Shown here: in pieces, positions 24,396 through 36,365 of the stretch
Layout of the letters: each line of letters opens with the position of its first letter
How positions within the stretch are numbered: the stretch's first letter is position 1
Assembly: GCF_030272615.1 (NCBI RefSeq)
Contig: NC_081413.1
Span: 187,202,669-187,266,668 of the forward strand
Length of the DNA: 64,000 nt
Reading direction: 5' to 3'
Source: Cryptomeria japonica
Lineage: Eukaryota > Streptophyta > Pinopsida > Cupressales > Cupressaceae
Program-made: the position numbers and the translations under genes
The notes under the pieces: generated by a model
Database searches by the model: none
What the model saw: only the letters and a program-made list of their open reading frames with translations
What the model was told of the DNA's origin: nothing

Positions 24396-27300
24396 TTAGT
24401 TCTCATAAGGAGGGGCAATCACCCCTAGCTTCACTCCAAAATACTCAAAAGTTTCTCTTGGCAAAGGTTTCATGAAGATATATGCAATATGTTCCTTTGT
24501 AGACACATACTCTAATCTGACTTCCTTCTCATTCATCTTCTCTCTCAAGAAATGAAACTTGATTGACATATGCTTGGGCTTAGAATGCAACACCATATTC
24601 TTATAAATGTTAATAGCACTTGAATTATCACAATATATAGCAGTGGGCACATCATAAACAACTCTGATATCTTTCAACATTTTCTTCATCTCAATTACCT
24701 GAGTACAATTGCTAGCAGCAACAATGTATTCAACTTCTGCAGTACACAAGGAAATAGAAATCTTCTTCTTACTCATCCATGAAACCAATCTCTTTCCAAG
24801 GAAAAATGCACCACCACTAGTACTCTTCCGGTCATCAACATCACCTGCCCAGTCAGAATCTATAAAAGAACTCAAAGTAAAGTCATTATCTTTAGGATAC
24901 CACAAACCAAAATCAACTATCCCTTTCAAATATCTGAAAAATAATTTTTGCAACTACAACATGAGATTCCTTAGGATCAACTTGAAATCTAGCAATAATA
25001 CAAACAACATCATAATGTCTGGTCTAGTCTGAGTCAAATACAATAAACCACCAATCATGGATATGTAACTAGTCTGATTTTCTTTTGGAGAATCGTCATC
25101 TTTTGTTAACTTACATCCGGTTACCATAGGAGTATCAATTGGCTTAGCATCATCCAAACCAAACTTCCTCAACAATTCCTTCACATACTTAGACTATGAT
25201 ATGAAAATACCTTTATCTAACTATGAAATTTGCAATCCCAAAAATAAATTCATCTCACCAATCATAGACATTTCAAACTCATTCTTCATATCATCAGCAA
25301 ACTTCTTGCACAAACCATCATTTCCACCAAAAATAATGTCATCAACAAATACCTCAACAATTAAGATGTTATCATTATCAATCTTGAAATACAAATTATT
25401 GTCAGTAGTACATTTATTGAATTCAAGCTTCATCAAATACCAATCCAATCTGTCATACCAAGCTTTGGGAGCTTGCTTTAGTCCATACAATGCTTTCTTC
25501 AATTTACAAACCATGTACTTTTCATCTGTCAACTGAAATCCATCCAGTTGCTCAATATAAACTTCTTCTTCTAGCTCACCATTAAGAAAGGTTGACTTGA
25601 CATCCATCTGATAAAATTTTAAATCTTTGTAGGCAACATAAGCAAGAAATAATCTAACAGCTTCAATTCTAGCTATTGGAGAAAAACTCTCCTCAAATTC
25701 AATACCTTCCATCTGAGAATATCCTTTACAAACAAGTCTAGCTTTATTCCTAACAACCTCTCCTTGTTCATTCAATTTATTCCGGAAGACCCATTTATCT
25801 CCAATTACATTCTTATCCTTAGGTCCAGGAATAAGAATTCATGTATTATTCTTTTCAATCTAATTCAATTCTTCTTCCATCACTTTAACCCAATTTTCAT
25901 CTTTACAAGCTTCATCAACATCCTTAGGTTCAATCTTAGAAATCAAGCAATACTCTTCAACAATTCTTCTCTTAGTTATCACACCTTTATTCTTATCACC
26001 AATGAGCTGATTTTCTGAATGATTTAACCTTACATACCTAGGAGTCTTAGAATTTTCTTTGTTTTTAGACTCTTGAACTCTCTCTTCTTCACTATCACCT
26101 TCTCCTTCATTCTCAAGCTTTTTCGGAACACTTTGAATTTGATTTTGGGTCTGTACTTTCTTTCCTTTATCTATACTGACATCCTGATCATTTGAATCAT
26201 ATCCGTGTTGATACCTAACTGACGTAAGATCTGGGCTGATACACATTTCCTTCATCCACTTTCACATTAGCACTTTCAAGTATCTTTCTTAATCTTTTGT
26301 TATAACACCAATAGGCTTTGCTCTTAGTAGAATAACCAAGAAAGATTCCTTCATCACATCTAGCATCAAATTTCCATAAATCTTCATCTCTTCTGATATA
26401 ACATTTACTACCAAAATTTTTGAAATACCTAACTATATGGGCATGACCAAACCATAGCTCATAAGGAGTCTTACCGGTATCACCTTTTATGTTCACTCGA
26501 TTAAGAGTGTATATAGAAATACTCATAGCTTCTTTCCAATAGATATGTGGAACATTTCCTTCAATTCTCAGTGTTTTAGTAGCTTCATGAATTGTCCTAT
26601 TCTTCCTTTCCACAACAACATTTTGTTGAGGGGTCCGTAGAGCAGATAATTGTCTCTTCACCCCATGCTCTTCACAAAATGCATTGAACTCACCGGAAGT
26701 AAATTCACTACCCGTGTCAAATCTCAGACATTTCAGTTTTAGTCCAGTCTCAGTCTCAACCATAGATTTGAAAATCTTGAACTTCTCCAATCCTTCAAAC
26801 TTCTCCCTTAAGAAAATAACCCACATCATCCTTGAATAGTCATCAATCAGAAACATGAAATACCTATCACCCTGCAAGATTCTCACTCTAGAAGGACCAC
26901 ATAAATCAGTATGCACAAGATCCAAAGAACTATACTATTTTCTTTTGAAAGTAACTCTTGTCTGCCTCCCTAACTGACATTCCTTACATACTGGATTAGT
27001 AGGATTTATCAAATTAGGCAGATCTCTCACAACTTAAGTAGAACTTATCTTAACCATGCAATCAAAATTTACATGACACGTCCTTCTATGCCATAACCAA
27101 CTTTCATCAATGATACAGAACATTGAGAGGGTTCTAACAATCAAGACAATCTTTGACACAACCTCCCAAACTTGCTTGGATCCACTTGGATCAAACTCTC
27201 ATCAAGCCACAGTCCCCTCACAAGGCTCAAAAGAATGGTGACAACATACCAAGTATGATGGACATCTCATCATACAATACCAAGCCTAATCCCCTCTAGG

Positions 27301-30114
27301 CTTCAATACTCAATCAGAAGACAACCTTGAGTATGACATGGTGGACATGGGAAGTGGTCAAGAAACCTTTGAAAATGTTTATGACAACCTTTGTGGACCC
27401 CAAAAGGAAACTAGATGGATCACACCCTTCAATCTAGGGTTAGACATAATGAAACCCTCAATTTGGCCTAGTAGCCCTTCACTGTTGGACAACACCAACA
27501 CACACAACCACGAGGTGTATGAACCCAACTTATATACATGAAATGAACTATTTCAAAAAGTCCTAGAACATGTTACAAACTCAGAACTTGACACCTTGAA
27601 TGGATTCTTAAAATGAAGATTGGCCTATTGGGCCTAAAGCCCCAATTAGGCCACTTTCACAAAGGAACTACACTCTGATTTGATCAAAGAACCCAATAAC
27701 CTATTGGAACACCTCTAATACACCTCCAAACCATCGAATTCCATAATATTTGGGGTCCACCCCTTCAAGTTTCCGCCTAGTCCACAAATTTGCAATCAAA
27801 TGATAACCTGTCACATAGAGATGCCAAGTTAAAACTACTTGGATCTCATTTCTCCCTTCACAGCCATCCCTGCAACCTTAAGAATCCTATAGTACACATT
27901 TTTCCCTAGCATTCCCCCAAGTGGTATGAAATTTGGATAGGGGAATGTCAAGTTATTAGCATTTTGATTCAAAACCCTAGGTTTAAGAGTTTCCTTGACC
28001 TGATAAGACAAAATTGTTTGGATCTCTTTCAAGTCTACATCAAAATTCCTCAAACTAGTTGGAAATGAAATATATATAAATTCTCTAACATTCCACAAAC
28101 ATATTTTGCATACACCAATCCGTACAAGAAGGTACAGGGGTCTGAAACACGAGTTTTGCAAGAAAATCTCAGAGAAAGTAGTGATATTTTTGTATTTCTT
28201 TAACAACCACATTACAAATTCGACCTGAAGGTCTTATATGTCATTACATGCATTTTCCCAATTGGCCCAACCAATTTTTGAATTAGTTGGCCGTTGGAAA
28301 CCAATTTGACAAATATTGTCAACTTGGACAACAAAAATTGAAAAGTTGCTCATGCAACTTTTTGCAACATTGACAACTTGCATTATAACCCATAAAATTC
28401 ACCTAAGCACATGTCAAACATGAAAAATACATAAATATTCAACATCATAGTATCATGAAGATTTCATATCAAAATAGCATACAAAGTCAGCTAGACATAT
28501 TGGAGCAATCCTGACAATACAAGTTATCCCGATAACAGTGTGAAATGATCCAATTGAACTTATTACATCATGAAATGGTCTAATGGACCTTATTACAACA
28601 CAAGAAACATTAGAACATAAAAATCAAAACAAAAAGGTCCTCATCAACCTCCTAGCTGCTCCTACACCAATCCAACCTAAGCAATCAAACAAATTTTACC
28701 ACTAGCATTCAAGTGAAAGATATTACCTTTGGTCTTTGTACCTGATGCAATCTCAATTCCAGAGTTACCCAAGATCTTACATTTGCCATTCTTGAATTAC
28801 AAATCATATCCCTTTGTCAACTATCTGTCCAACACTCAAAAGATTATACTTTAGACTTTCAACATAGAAAACATCATCAGTGTTATACTTACATCAAGAG
28901 AAATAGAACCTCTACCACAGATTATACTAGCTTTATCATCTCCAAATCTTACTACACCACCATCATAATTTTCCATACTACAAAGTTACTCTTATCACCT
29001 GTCATGTGATGAGAGAAACCACTGTCAATAACCCATTCATCTTTCTCTTCAACTTTAGCAGCCAAAGCTTTCTCCTCAATAATGCAGCTAGTAGAATCAA
29101 TAGTCTCTGAATCATCTTCCTTGATAGAAGTGAACACCCATTCATCTCCTAAATTTCCCTTCTCAGACTCATCATCTGTCACACCTTCATCAGTAGCATA
29201 ATAACACTTCTTATGATATTTAGGCTTGTAAGGCTTAAGTTGCTTCTTAGGAATTCTTTCTCTTTCCAGACACCTTGAAGTAAAATGTCCTATATTATTA
29301 CATGAAAATAATTTAAGAGGCAACTTACCTTCATACTTTCCGGCACCCTTAGGCAATCTTCTAGCAATCAAGGCTTCAAGATCCTCAAGCTCCCTTTCTT
29401 CTTCTTCAAGCTCTCTCATCTCCTTCTCCAATTTGGATACCCTTTAGAACTTTCTCTTGGATCATATTTCTGCTTCTTAGATACAGTAACTTTGAATGCA
29501 GATTCTGACTTAGGAATAGATTCACCAAACTTGCTCAACTCAAAGGTAGCAAGCTTCCCAATCAGCATGTCTCTAGTCACATTAGTCACCATCTAGATCT
29601 CTTCAATAGCAGAAGCCTTGTGCTTGTAAGAAGGAGGTAAAGATCTCATCACTTTAGCTACAATCTCGAATTCTTCTAATACACCACTGACACATACGAT
29701 ATTCAACACAAGCTCATTCACTCTCTACATAAAGGAGGTAATGTTCTCATCTTCATGCATCTTCACCATCTCATACTTTCCCTTCAGGCTCTGCAACTTA
29801 GCAACTTTCATATGACTATCACCTTTATACAAAGTCTCGAGATTCTTCCAAATCTCATGAGCAGTCTACAAATCCATCACATTAGTCATCTCAGAATCAG
29901 TCAAGGTACTCAACAATGCTTCCTTAGCTCTAATATTGAATTCAGCCTCCTTTAACTCATCTAGACTATTTGGAGGAACAATATACACATTCTTAGTAAT
30001 CTTCCAATAGTCTTCACCGATGCATCTCAAATGACATTCCATCTGGTTCTTCCAAAGAGTATAATTCATTCCATCAAATCTCAGACTATCCTTCTTAAAA
30101 TAAAAGGTTGTCAT
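24396..30114 (-). pseudogene. Copia II gag-pol polyprotein, broken
   Basis: The start is ATG 30114 (MTTFYFKKDSLRFDGMNYTL). Order on the minus strand: Gag; a zinc knuckle whose first Cys is lost (LFSCNNIGHFTSRC, about 29315); protease with intact DSG in WVIDSGFSHHMTGD (about 29030); the insertion; pre-integrase WLWHRRTCHVNF (about 27090); integrase with FLIDDYSRMMW and RTPQQNVVVERKNRT; RT with [10 protein letters not shown] and [11 protein letters not shown] (about 25330); RNase H with DSDWAGDVDDRKSTSG; and a last stop at 24396 after PPYEN. Stops include TAGs at 29868-29866, 29727-29725, 29595-29593, 26937-26935, 25862-25860, 25223-25221 and 25196-25194. Frameshifts occur near 29440, 28960, 26240 and 25010. 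This copy cannot encode a working polyprotein. Confidence 0.85.
27115..28676. mobile_element. 1.56-kb insertion of unknown type inside Copia II
   Basis: The Copia II coding similarity stops at ...NASGKICLIA (about 28680) and resumes at IIDESWLWHRR (about 27110). The DNA between resembles neither flank nor the homologous point of Copia III, where the two blocks are nearly contiguous. The longest frame, minus 28212-27835 (125 codons), has no recognised domain. A short repeat, (A)AATG(G/A)TC(T/C)AAT(T/G)GA(A/C)CTTATTACA, occurs twice at about 28540-28600. I could not find clear terminal repeats or a target duplication; it could be a solo LTR or another non-autonomous element. Confidence 0.55.
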
Positions 30115-30157
30115 CCCGGATCTCCTCAAGTGACCAAACTTCTTCTGGAGGATCTAT

Positions 30158-30168
30158 CTTTGATACCA
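30158..30168 (-). other. Primer-binding site of Copia II
   Basis: Minus strand TGGTATCAAAG, a variant of TGGTATCAGAGC, two bases from the LTR. Confidence 0.75.
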
Positions 30169-30170
30169 AT

Positions 30171-30552
30171 TGTTGGCAACAATGCTAAAAACTGAGGGGG
30201 GGGTTAATCAATTTTCACAAAACCTCTACACAACTCAAACTTAAATTTAGATATGATAATTGATAGTTAAAGAACAAATCAACACCACATCAATAACACA
30301 CATAACACCAAGATTTTTGACGTGGAAAACCTGGTTAAGGGAAAAACCATGGTGGGAACCTACCCACAATGAGATAATACCCTGTTAGAAGTAAATGAAA
30401 TATTACAATGGGGAATGCACTTGCATAAGTGCATTCAGGCACACTACCTAGAGCTCACTGCTCAAATAAAAAAACAAGAAGGGCTACAACCCTGAGGAAG
30501 ACTCACTATCTTACAAAAAGATTTGGATTACATATTGAGAATTATGAACTAA
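30171..30552 (-). repeat. 5' LTR of Copia II, truncated
   Basis: Matches the start of the 3' LTR up to GAATTATGAACT. Beyond 30552 the sequence switches to a plus-strand integrase fragment. Confidence 0.85.
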
Positions 30553-30939
30553 TGATTGAAGGAAATGTTCTGCATATGTATTGGTCAGAAGCTTACAGGG
30601 TGACAGGTATTTCATGTTGTTGGTTGATTTCTTTATTTTCATTGATTATTTTTCACATTCATATGTTGCCATCAATGGCAAAGGGGGAGAGAGTCATGTG
30701 AAAAACTATCATATCTTTTATTGATCTCAGGGGAAGAGAGAGTATATATGTATTTGGAGATTGTTGGATATTATTGAGAAGTTTGCTAGAAGAATGTTTT
30801 GTCACCGATGTCAACATATTCTTCTGTGTGTTCCAGTGTTGCATTGAGATTAAATAAGTTGGTCATGCCCCTATAGTTAGATATTTCAAAAATTTTGTTA
30901 GTAAATGTTATATCAAAAGAGATGCAAATTAGGCTAAAG

Positions 30940-31747
30940 CAATGGAAGAATAATTGAATTAGATTGAAAAGAATAATAAATGGATTCTTGTTCCCAGACC
31001 TGAGGATAAGAATGTAATTGGAACTAAATGAGTATTCCAGAATAAATCAAATGAACAAGGAGAGGTTGTTAGGAATAAAGCTAGACTTGTTTGTAAAGGA
31101 TATTGTCAGATGGAAGGTATTGACTTTGAGGAGACTTTTGCTCCAATAGCTAGAATTGAAGCCGTTAGATTATTTCTTGTTTATGCTTCTTACAAAGATT
31201 CCAAAGTTTATCAGATGGATGTCAAGACAGTCTTTCTTAATGGTTAGCTAGAAGAAGAAGTTTATATTGAGCAACCAGATGAATTTCAGTTGATAGATGA
31301 AAATGACATGGTTTGCAGATTGAAGAAAGCAATGTATGGACCAAAGCAAGCCCCTAGAGCTTGGTATGCCAGATTGGATAGGTATTTGATGAAGCTTGAA
31401 TTTAATAAAGGTACTGCTAACAATAATTTGTATTTCAAGATTGGTAATGATAACATCTTAATTGTTGAGGTATTTGTTGATGACATTATTTTTGATGGAA
31501 ATGATAGTTTGTGCAAGAAGTTTGTTCATGATATGCAAAATGAATTTGAAATGTCTATGATTGGTGAGAGGAAATTCTTTTTGGGATTGTCAATTTCACA
31601 GTCAGATAAAGGTATTTTCATATCATAGTCTAAGTATGTGAAGGAATTGTTGAATAAATTTGGTTTGGATGATACTAAGCCAGTTGGTACTCCTATAGTA
31701 ACCGAATGTAAGTTAACAAAAGATGATGATTCTCCGAAAGCAAATTA
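30940..31747 (+). pseudogene. Copia reverse transcriptase fragment within the mosaic
   Basis: Reads [66 protein letters not shown] and DDDSPKAN. Stops include TAG 30960-30962, a TGA where Trp is expected near 31030, and TAG 31626-31628. It is the nearest relative of the Copia II RT in this window and shares two TAG positions with it. RNase H is absent. Confidence 0.75.
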
Positions 31748-31824
31748 AATCTGAATTTAAGTTTGAGTTGTGTAGAGTTTTTGTGCAAAGTTTTGGTTTT
31801 CGGAACACCATCTTTATCATCAAT

Positions 31825-31839
31825 GCCAAAGGGGGAGAT
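31825..31839 (+). other. Polypurine tract before the plus-strand LTR
   Basis: GCCAAAGGGGGAGAT followed directly by TGTTGACAAG. Confidence 0.85.
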
Positions 31840-33208
31840 TGTTGACAAGAGACACTACATAGATGATTAGATTTTGTAATTGATGGCAACTAGAGTCAGA
31901 TATCCTATCCACAATTCATGATTTATTCATACTGGAAGACAGATTGAGTTATGGTGAGGTCTGGTGAGTTTGAACAGGACATCTGGTAGAGTGTACAATA
32001 TTTTGGCTGAATATTTTGTATTGTGGATCTCGAAGAAGCATTGTGGATGTGTAATCTACCTTATCCCAAGTTCGTGGCATCGGTGATAATTCTTGAGTGA
32101 GTTGGAAGGTCCAGTATTCAGGTTAGTTTTCATTTGTTTAGTGTTCTGGACTTTGCTCTGCATAGCTTTGGAATCGCAATATCTTGGTTTGTGGATTTGG
32201 CAGAGTGTTCGGGACGTTCTAGTGTGTCCTCAATTTTGATGGTTCATGATTTGGAGGTCCACAAGTGAATTCCTCAATTTGACAATTCGTTCAATGTATG
32301 ATATTGAGATTTGGTATAATGATGATGAAGATTATAGTAAGTTGTGATGTTGTGATTGTTGCTGTGGTAATTCATGTTGCTTGTGGATGTTTCTAGATCA
32401 TGTTTTATATGTGTTGATGGTTTGCATTGATCGTTATGCACATTATTGATCATTTTCTTGATCTGGTGGTGTTCTTTGTGTTATGCAACATTCATGTCGA
32501 TTATAGCATGTTGCAGATGTTTGAGGTATAATTCTTGGAGGTGTTTTGTGTTTGAAGAGTTATTTTGGGTCCAGATTATGTCTTAGCCGACATTGTTTTT
32601 GTCTGCATGTGTTGTTGTAGAGTGTATGGATATTATTTTGTAATTTGTGTTGTGAGTTGAGCCAACCTTGAAATATAGATGATTTGTATAAATATATGTA
32701 ATATTCATTTGTGAGTTGTATCTTCATGGTATCTGCGACTAAGTGTGCAAGCAAGTGTTTTGATCTTTTGAAATTGTGAAGGAAGAGTGTGGCAAAATAG
32801 ATCAGACTATGCTCAACCAGAACTATAACCAGGCATGAGGAGATTCTATTTCATCAGTTCATAGTTCTCCGGATGTAATCTAAATATTTTTGTAAGACAG
32901 TGAGCCTTCTGGGGTTGTATCCCTTATTGTAATTTGAGCAGTAAGCTCTAGGTAGTGTGCCTAAATGCATGTGCATTCCCCTTATGTAATATTTCTATAC
33001 TTCTGTAGAGTATATTAATATTGTGGTTTTTCCCTTAACTGGGTTTCCACATAAAAATCCCGGTGTTATGGTGTTGTTGTTGATTGTTTTGTGTTTCTGC
33101 ATCTTTCTTTCATTCATTTGCATTAAGTGGTTAAAAAGACAAGTTAACAAAGTTAATAATTGTAGAACACTGATTCACCCCCCCTCTTAGTGTTCATTGA
33201 TTCCAACA
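31840..33208 (+). repeat. Copia-type LTR with a polypurine tract on one side and a primer site on the other
   Basis: 1,369 bp, TGTTGACA...TTCCAACA. It carries the plus-orientation form of the shared block (TGAGCAGTAAGCTCTAGG, 32935-32952) and the terminal hairpin GAACACT/AGTGTTC (33165-33171 and 33189-33195) with a C-rich loop. Upstream is a 3'-end polypurine tract. Downstream at 33211 is CGGTATCAGAGC, a primer-site match with one change. It therefore serves as 3' LTR for the left and 5' LTR for the right. Confidence 0.8.
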
Positions 33209-33210
33209 AG

Positions 33211-33222
33211 CGGTATCAGAGC
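33211..33222 (+). other. Primer-binding site after the plus-strand LTR
   Basis: CGGTATCAGAGC, one mismatch from the initiator-Met type site. About 130-200 bp of leader-like sequence follow before the next element. Confidence 0.75.
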
Positions 33223-33417
33223 TTGGTCATAGGTTCAAACCCCTCGCTTACGCTGGGGGGATTGTTGCAAGGTGTGTGTCCTTGGTCTCCTTGTGTTGTG
33301 TAGCGTAACACTCCAGTTTGTGACATGGCTTAACCACCTCCTATGGATTCTATAAGTCTAGTGGTTTTATTGGGCATTAAAAGCTCGATCAAGTGAATAA
33401 CACACCAAAGTTCCAAC
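33223..33417. other. Leader-like sequence and partial LTR of Copia V
   Basis: The first part follows the primer site and probably belongs to an internal leader. The last part ends GTTCCAACA at 33417 and is followed by a minus-strand polypurine tract, so it looks like the beginning (in element sense) of a minus-strand 3' LTR. Confidence 0.4.
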
Positions 33418-34260
33418 ATTCCCCCACTTGATATGTATTGTAGGAGATAACTTATAGTATGCCAATAATTTTACCTTTTGTATGAGATTGGGATAAATTC
33501 ATTTCATGCCTACACCATAAAAAACTAAAAAATTCTCACAACTTTTGTCAAAGAATAAAAATTATTTATCTGAGTTTATTCATCGATACCTTCCTTGTAT
33601 CAATCACGTCCTTAAAAAAAAGATATTCCACATCTGAATGTTTAGTTTGAGTATTATAAATGGGATTCTTCACCAAACAAGCTACACTTTATGAATCAAA
33701 ATACTATATTGTATAAATCAAGTATAGCCATTAGTGCTACCTAGTCTTTGCAATTATATAGCTTCTTTGAAATGTGTTGCCACTATATACTCTACTCTAG
33801 TCATGGAAAATTTAACTATTTGTTGTCGCTTACTCATCCAACCAATTTATACTTTAAACAAAGTAAATATATATCCACTTGTTGATCTCTAGTTATCTAA
33901 ATCTCCATCTCATAATCAAAATATACAAACATATATATGTTTAACACCTTACCAACATCATTAGTACCATGAGAAAATAAATAGTAATCTAGAATTTCTT
34001 TCAAGTAGCTAGAGACTTTCTCAACATGTGTCCATGTTCTTTACTAGGATTTCACATGACCCTACTTAGAACTACATCACTCAAACAATGTGTAGCCTTA
34101 TATAGACCCTTACATAGAAAGCACTACCTATCACACTTGTATATGGAACATTTTGCATGTCCTCCAAAGCCTTCAAAGACTCGGGACACTAAAACTAGTG
34201 TCTACTAGTAAAGGGATACTTGATTCTTCCATGCATGTTGAATTACATAATAGTCTCAAG
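33418..34260 (-). pseudogene. Copia V fragment: polypurine tract, RNase H and RT C-terminus
   Basis: The minus strand begins with a tract CAAGTGGGGGAA (33418-33430) and upstream reads LVGWMSKRQQIVKFSMTR, an RNase H block, then VPYTSVIGSAFYVRVYIR and a KNMDTC block from the RT end. Many stops and shifts occur. Nothing N-terminal of this remains. The family differs from Copia I-III. Confidence 0.6.
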
Positions 34261-34281
34261 ATACTTTCTTTGGTTTAACTA

Positions 34282-36365
34282 TGTAGCATCCTAAAATTGT
34301 ACCTCTTTACAATTTTGACCATATTTGGGGCCCTCACCTTAGTGTTCTCATCCATATGCCTAATTAAGGCCCGATTATGCTTATAACATGCAAATTTGAC
34401 CTCATTTCCATTTCACCCAGCACATAACCCCTTAGTTTGGCCCCTAAAAAGGGATAGGACCTAAGCATGGCACTTTGGACCTCATTGGGATCAGGGCACC
34501 ACACTTTGGTCTCCCTTAATTGGGCCCTATCTTGGTCCCCTCTTGCATCTTAAAAAATGAGCGGGAAATCTCTCCCCGTGTCGGCCTATGTCAAAAATGT
34601 TGGGATCCAAGAACACTGAGAGAGGGGGGGGGGGTGAATCAGTGTTCTATCAGAAAGGACAAATTTAACCTTATTAACAAAACAACTTAGCAACTGGTAA
34701 ATATAAAAGCATATAACAATAAGCAATAATGCAACCACAAAGATGAACACCATAACACCACATATTTATACATGGAAAACCTCAAAGAGAAAAAACCACG
34801 GTGGGATTGGAGACCCACAATATCTATCCACTGATCAGATGAATAAATATTACAATAAGGGGTCTGCACATGTAGGAAGGCCAACAGCCTAGAGCGCACT
34901 GCTCATCACAAAAAGGAGTCTCACTAACTACAGAACATCGAACTACAATCTAGAATGAAGATTGAACTGCAAGAATAACATCTCTTATGCCTGAGTATGG
35001 TTTTTGTTAAGCTCAATACCGGAGGTCTTAAACCTCTTCCACAAACCCAATTCGATCACCTATGATCGACCAAAACCTATGCATATGATTACAACTTTAT
35101 TCACACACAGATAGTCCCACATACCATACATGATCTACAAAGAGATCTTACATCATATTTATACCAACCCGGGACCTAAACAATTAGGTCGGCCACCTAA
35201 AAGATAATACAATAAATTCATAGCATAAACCCACAATCTAATGATCAACCAAGTCGGCCTAAGATTGAAACAACATAATCCAATCAATATATCCAATCAG
35301 TGATGCATCGGGAGCATCAACCAACACGTTACATAAACCGGTCCATAACCTAGCTGAATAAGATAGCATTAGGTCCAAACCCAAATCCAACACCATCAAT
35401 CATTAAGAACACGAACAAGATAACCACCATCATCCCGAAAGTCTTCTAGAAGCCGAGCCAACACCACTTATTGGATTCATCAAAAGATCTTCATCAAAGC
35501 ACTGTTGGTAAAACCCTTACCGGTAACCAAAAGGCTTACTAGAACAAATGATAGCATCCAGATCATCAAATCCTGAACCAACTGAATGTGATACGCATCA
35601 GGAACACATGAATAACCAACATAAACCAATTCCAACAGCCGGACCAAAACTGAAGACAAATCTCCAAATCAACATCAAAGACCAACCACTCTACTGGAAG
35701 TCGTAGACAGCAAAACAAATAGTGTTGACATTAATGCAACACTTAATCAATTCCTCCAAATTGCCAACAGAAAAATTAATGCATTTTTCGATGGGCAAGT
35801 ATATAAAGAGATTTTCCCCTCTCATTTTCATAATACATACATCATAAGAGAAGGGCAAAATTATGGTCATCAAGCATTCAAGCATTAAAGCATTCATCAT
35901 CAAGCATTTATAGAGGCCTTCAAGGCTGCATTCTTCATTCATCAATTGTGGAGCATCATTAAATCATTCATTTGCAAGCATGTGTGTGTGAATAGGGTTT
36001 TTTTATGTTCATGCCATTTCATAAAAACATATGTGATTACATTTAAGAAGCAAATCATCATTACCATTCATTGCAGATCTGAGGTATATCCCTCCATCAT
36101 TTTATTTTAGTATTTGCAATATTTCATTCAAGGTTGATTCAAACTGGGGTTTGAATTAGGCAAGCCCCTATTCCCAACCTATTTCCCTTCCTTTCTATGT
36201 GTAGGAAATAGGTACAGAGTTGTACTCTTTAGAATAGGCATTATTTGTAGAGACAAATCAACCCTCTTTGGCATGCGAAAATGTAGGAAGACTAGAGCGA
36301 TAGGAACACCAATCTCAACATTTTTATAGATTTTTTGGGGATTAGATAAAGAATACATATTTACT
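34282..36365 (+). mobile_element. Gypsy-like LTR, split by a solo Copia LTR
   Basis: It starts TGTAGCATCCTAAAATTG, close to TGTAGACACCTAAAATTG at 62629. After removal of the solo LTR (34598-35769) it continues with a TATA box TATATAAAGAG (about 35801) in plus orientation and transcribed-looking sequence to about 36365, where gypsy A begins. A TG start followed by a TATA box suggests U3-R. The right end is not resolved, and no internal region is attached. Confidence 0.4.
34598..35769 (-). mobile_element. Solo Copia LTR
   Basis: 1,172 bp, TGTTGGGATCC...TTGCCAACA, in minus orientation. Near-identical 5-bp flanks AAAAA (34593-34597) and GAAAA (35770-35774) suggest a target duplication with one change. 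No primer site or polypurine tract adjoins it. It contains the shared block CCTAGAGCGCACTGCTCA (34888-34905) and the terminal hairpin GAACACTGA/TCAGTGTTC around a G-run. It resembles the element N LTR and may derive from an enzyme-encoding relative. Confidence 0.75.

Larger units (their letters stand above)
22730..30552 (-). mobile_element. Copia II: minus-strand Copia with truncated 5' LTR and an internal insertion
   Basis: It has a 3' LTR (22730-24075), a polypurine tract, a gag-pol region on the minus strand, a primer site near 30158-30168, and the first 382 bp of the 5' LTR (30171-30552). The 5' LTR is cut where the plus-strand Copia mosaic begins. A 1.56-kb insert lies at about 27115-28676, between the protease and pre-integrase blocks. 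No target duplication can be scored because the right end is missing. The family is related to the mosaic at 30553-31839. Confidence 0.88.
30553..31839 (+). mobile_element. Scrambled plus-strand Copia mosaic
   Basis: Blocks that are recognisable from Copia II appear here in a non-colinear order: a late integrase piece (MIEGNVLHMYWSEA), an early integrase piece (GDRYFMLLVD, about 30602), a 3'-end block running to the polypurine tract (30620-30690), the block that normally precedes it (30690-30760), an LTR start (30765-30865), a further integrase piece (APIVRYFKNF), RT (30940-31745), then an inverted-looking LTR U5 end (31748-31795) and a new polypurine tract. The joints show short shared words. 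The structure fits repeated template switching during reverse transcription better than simple nesting. Confidence 0.65.
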
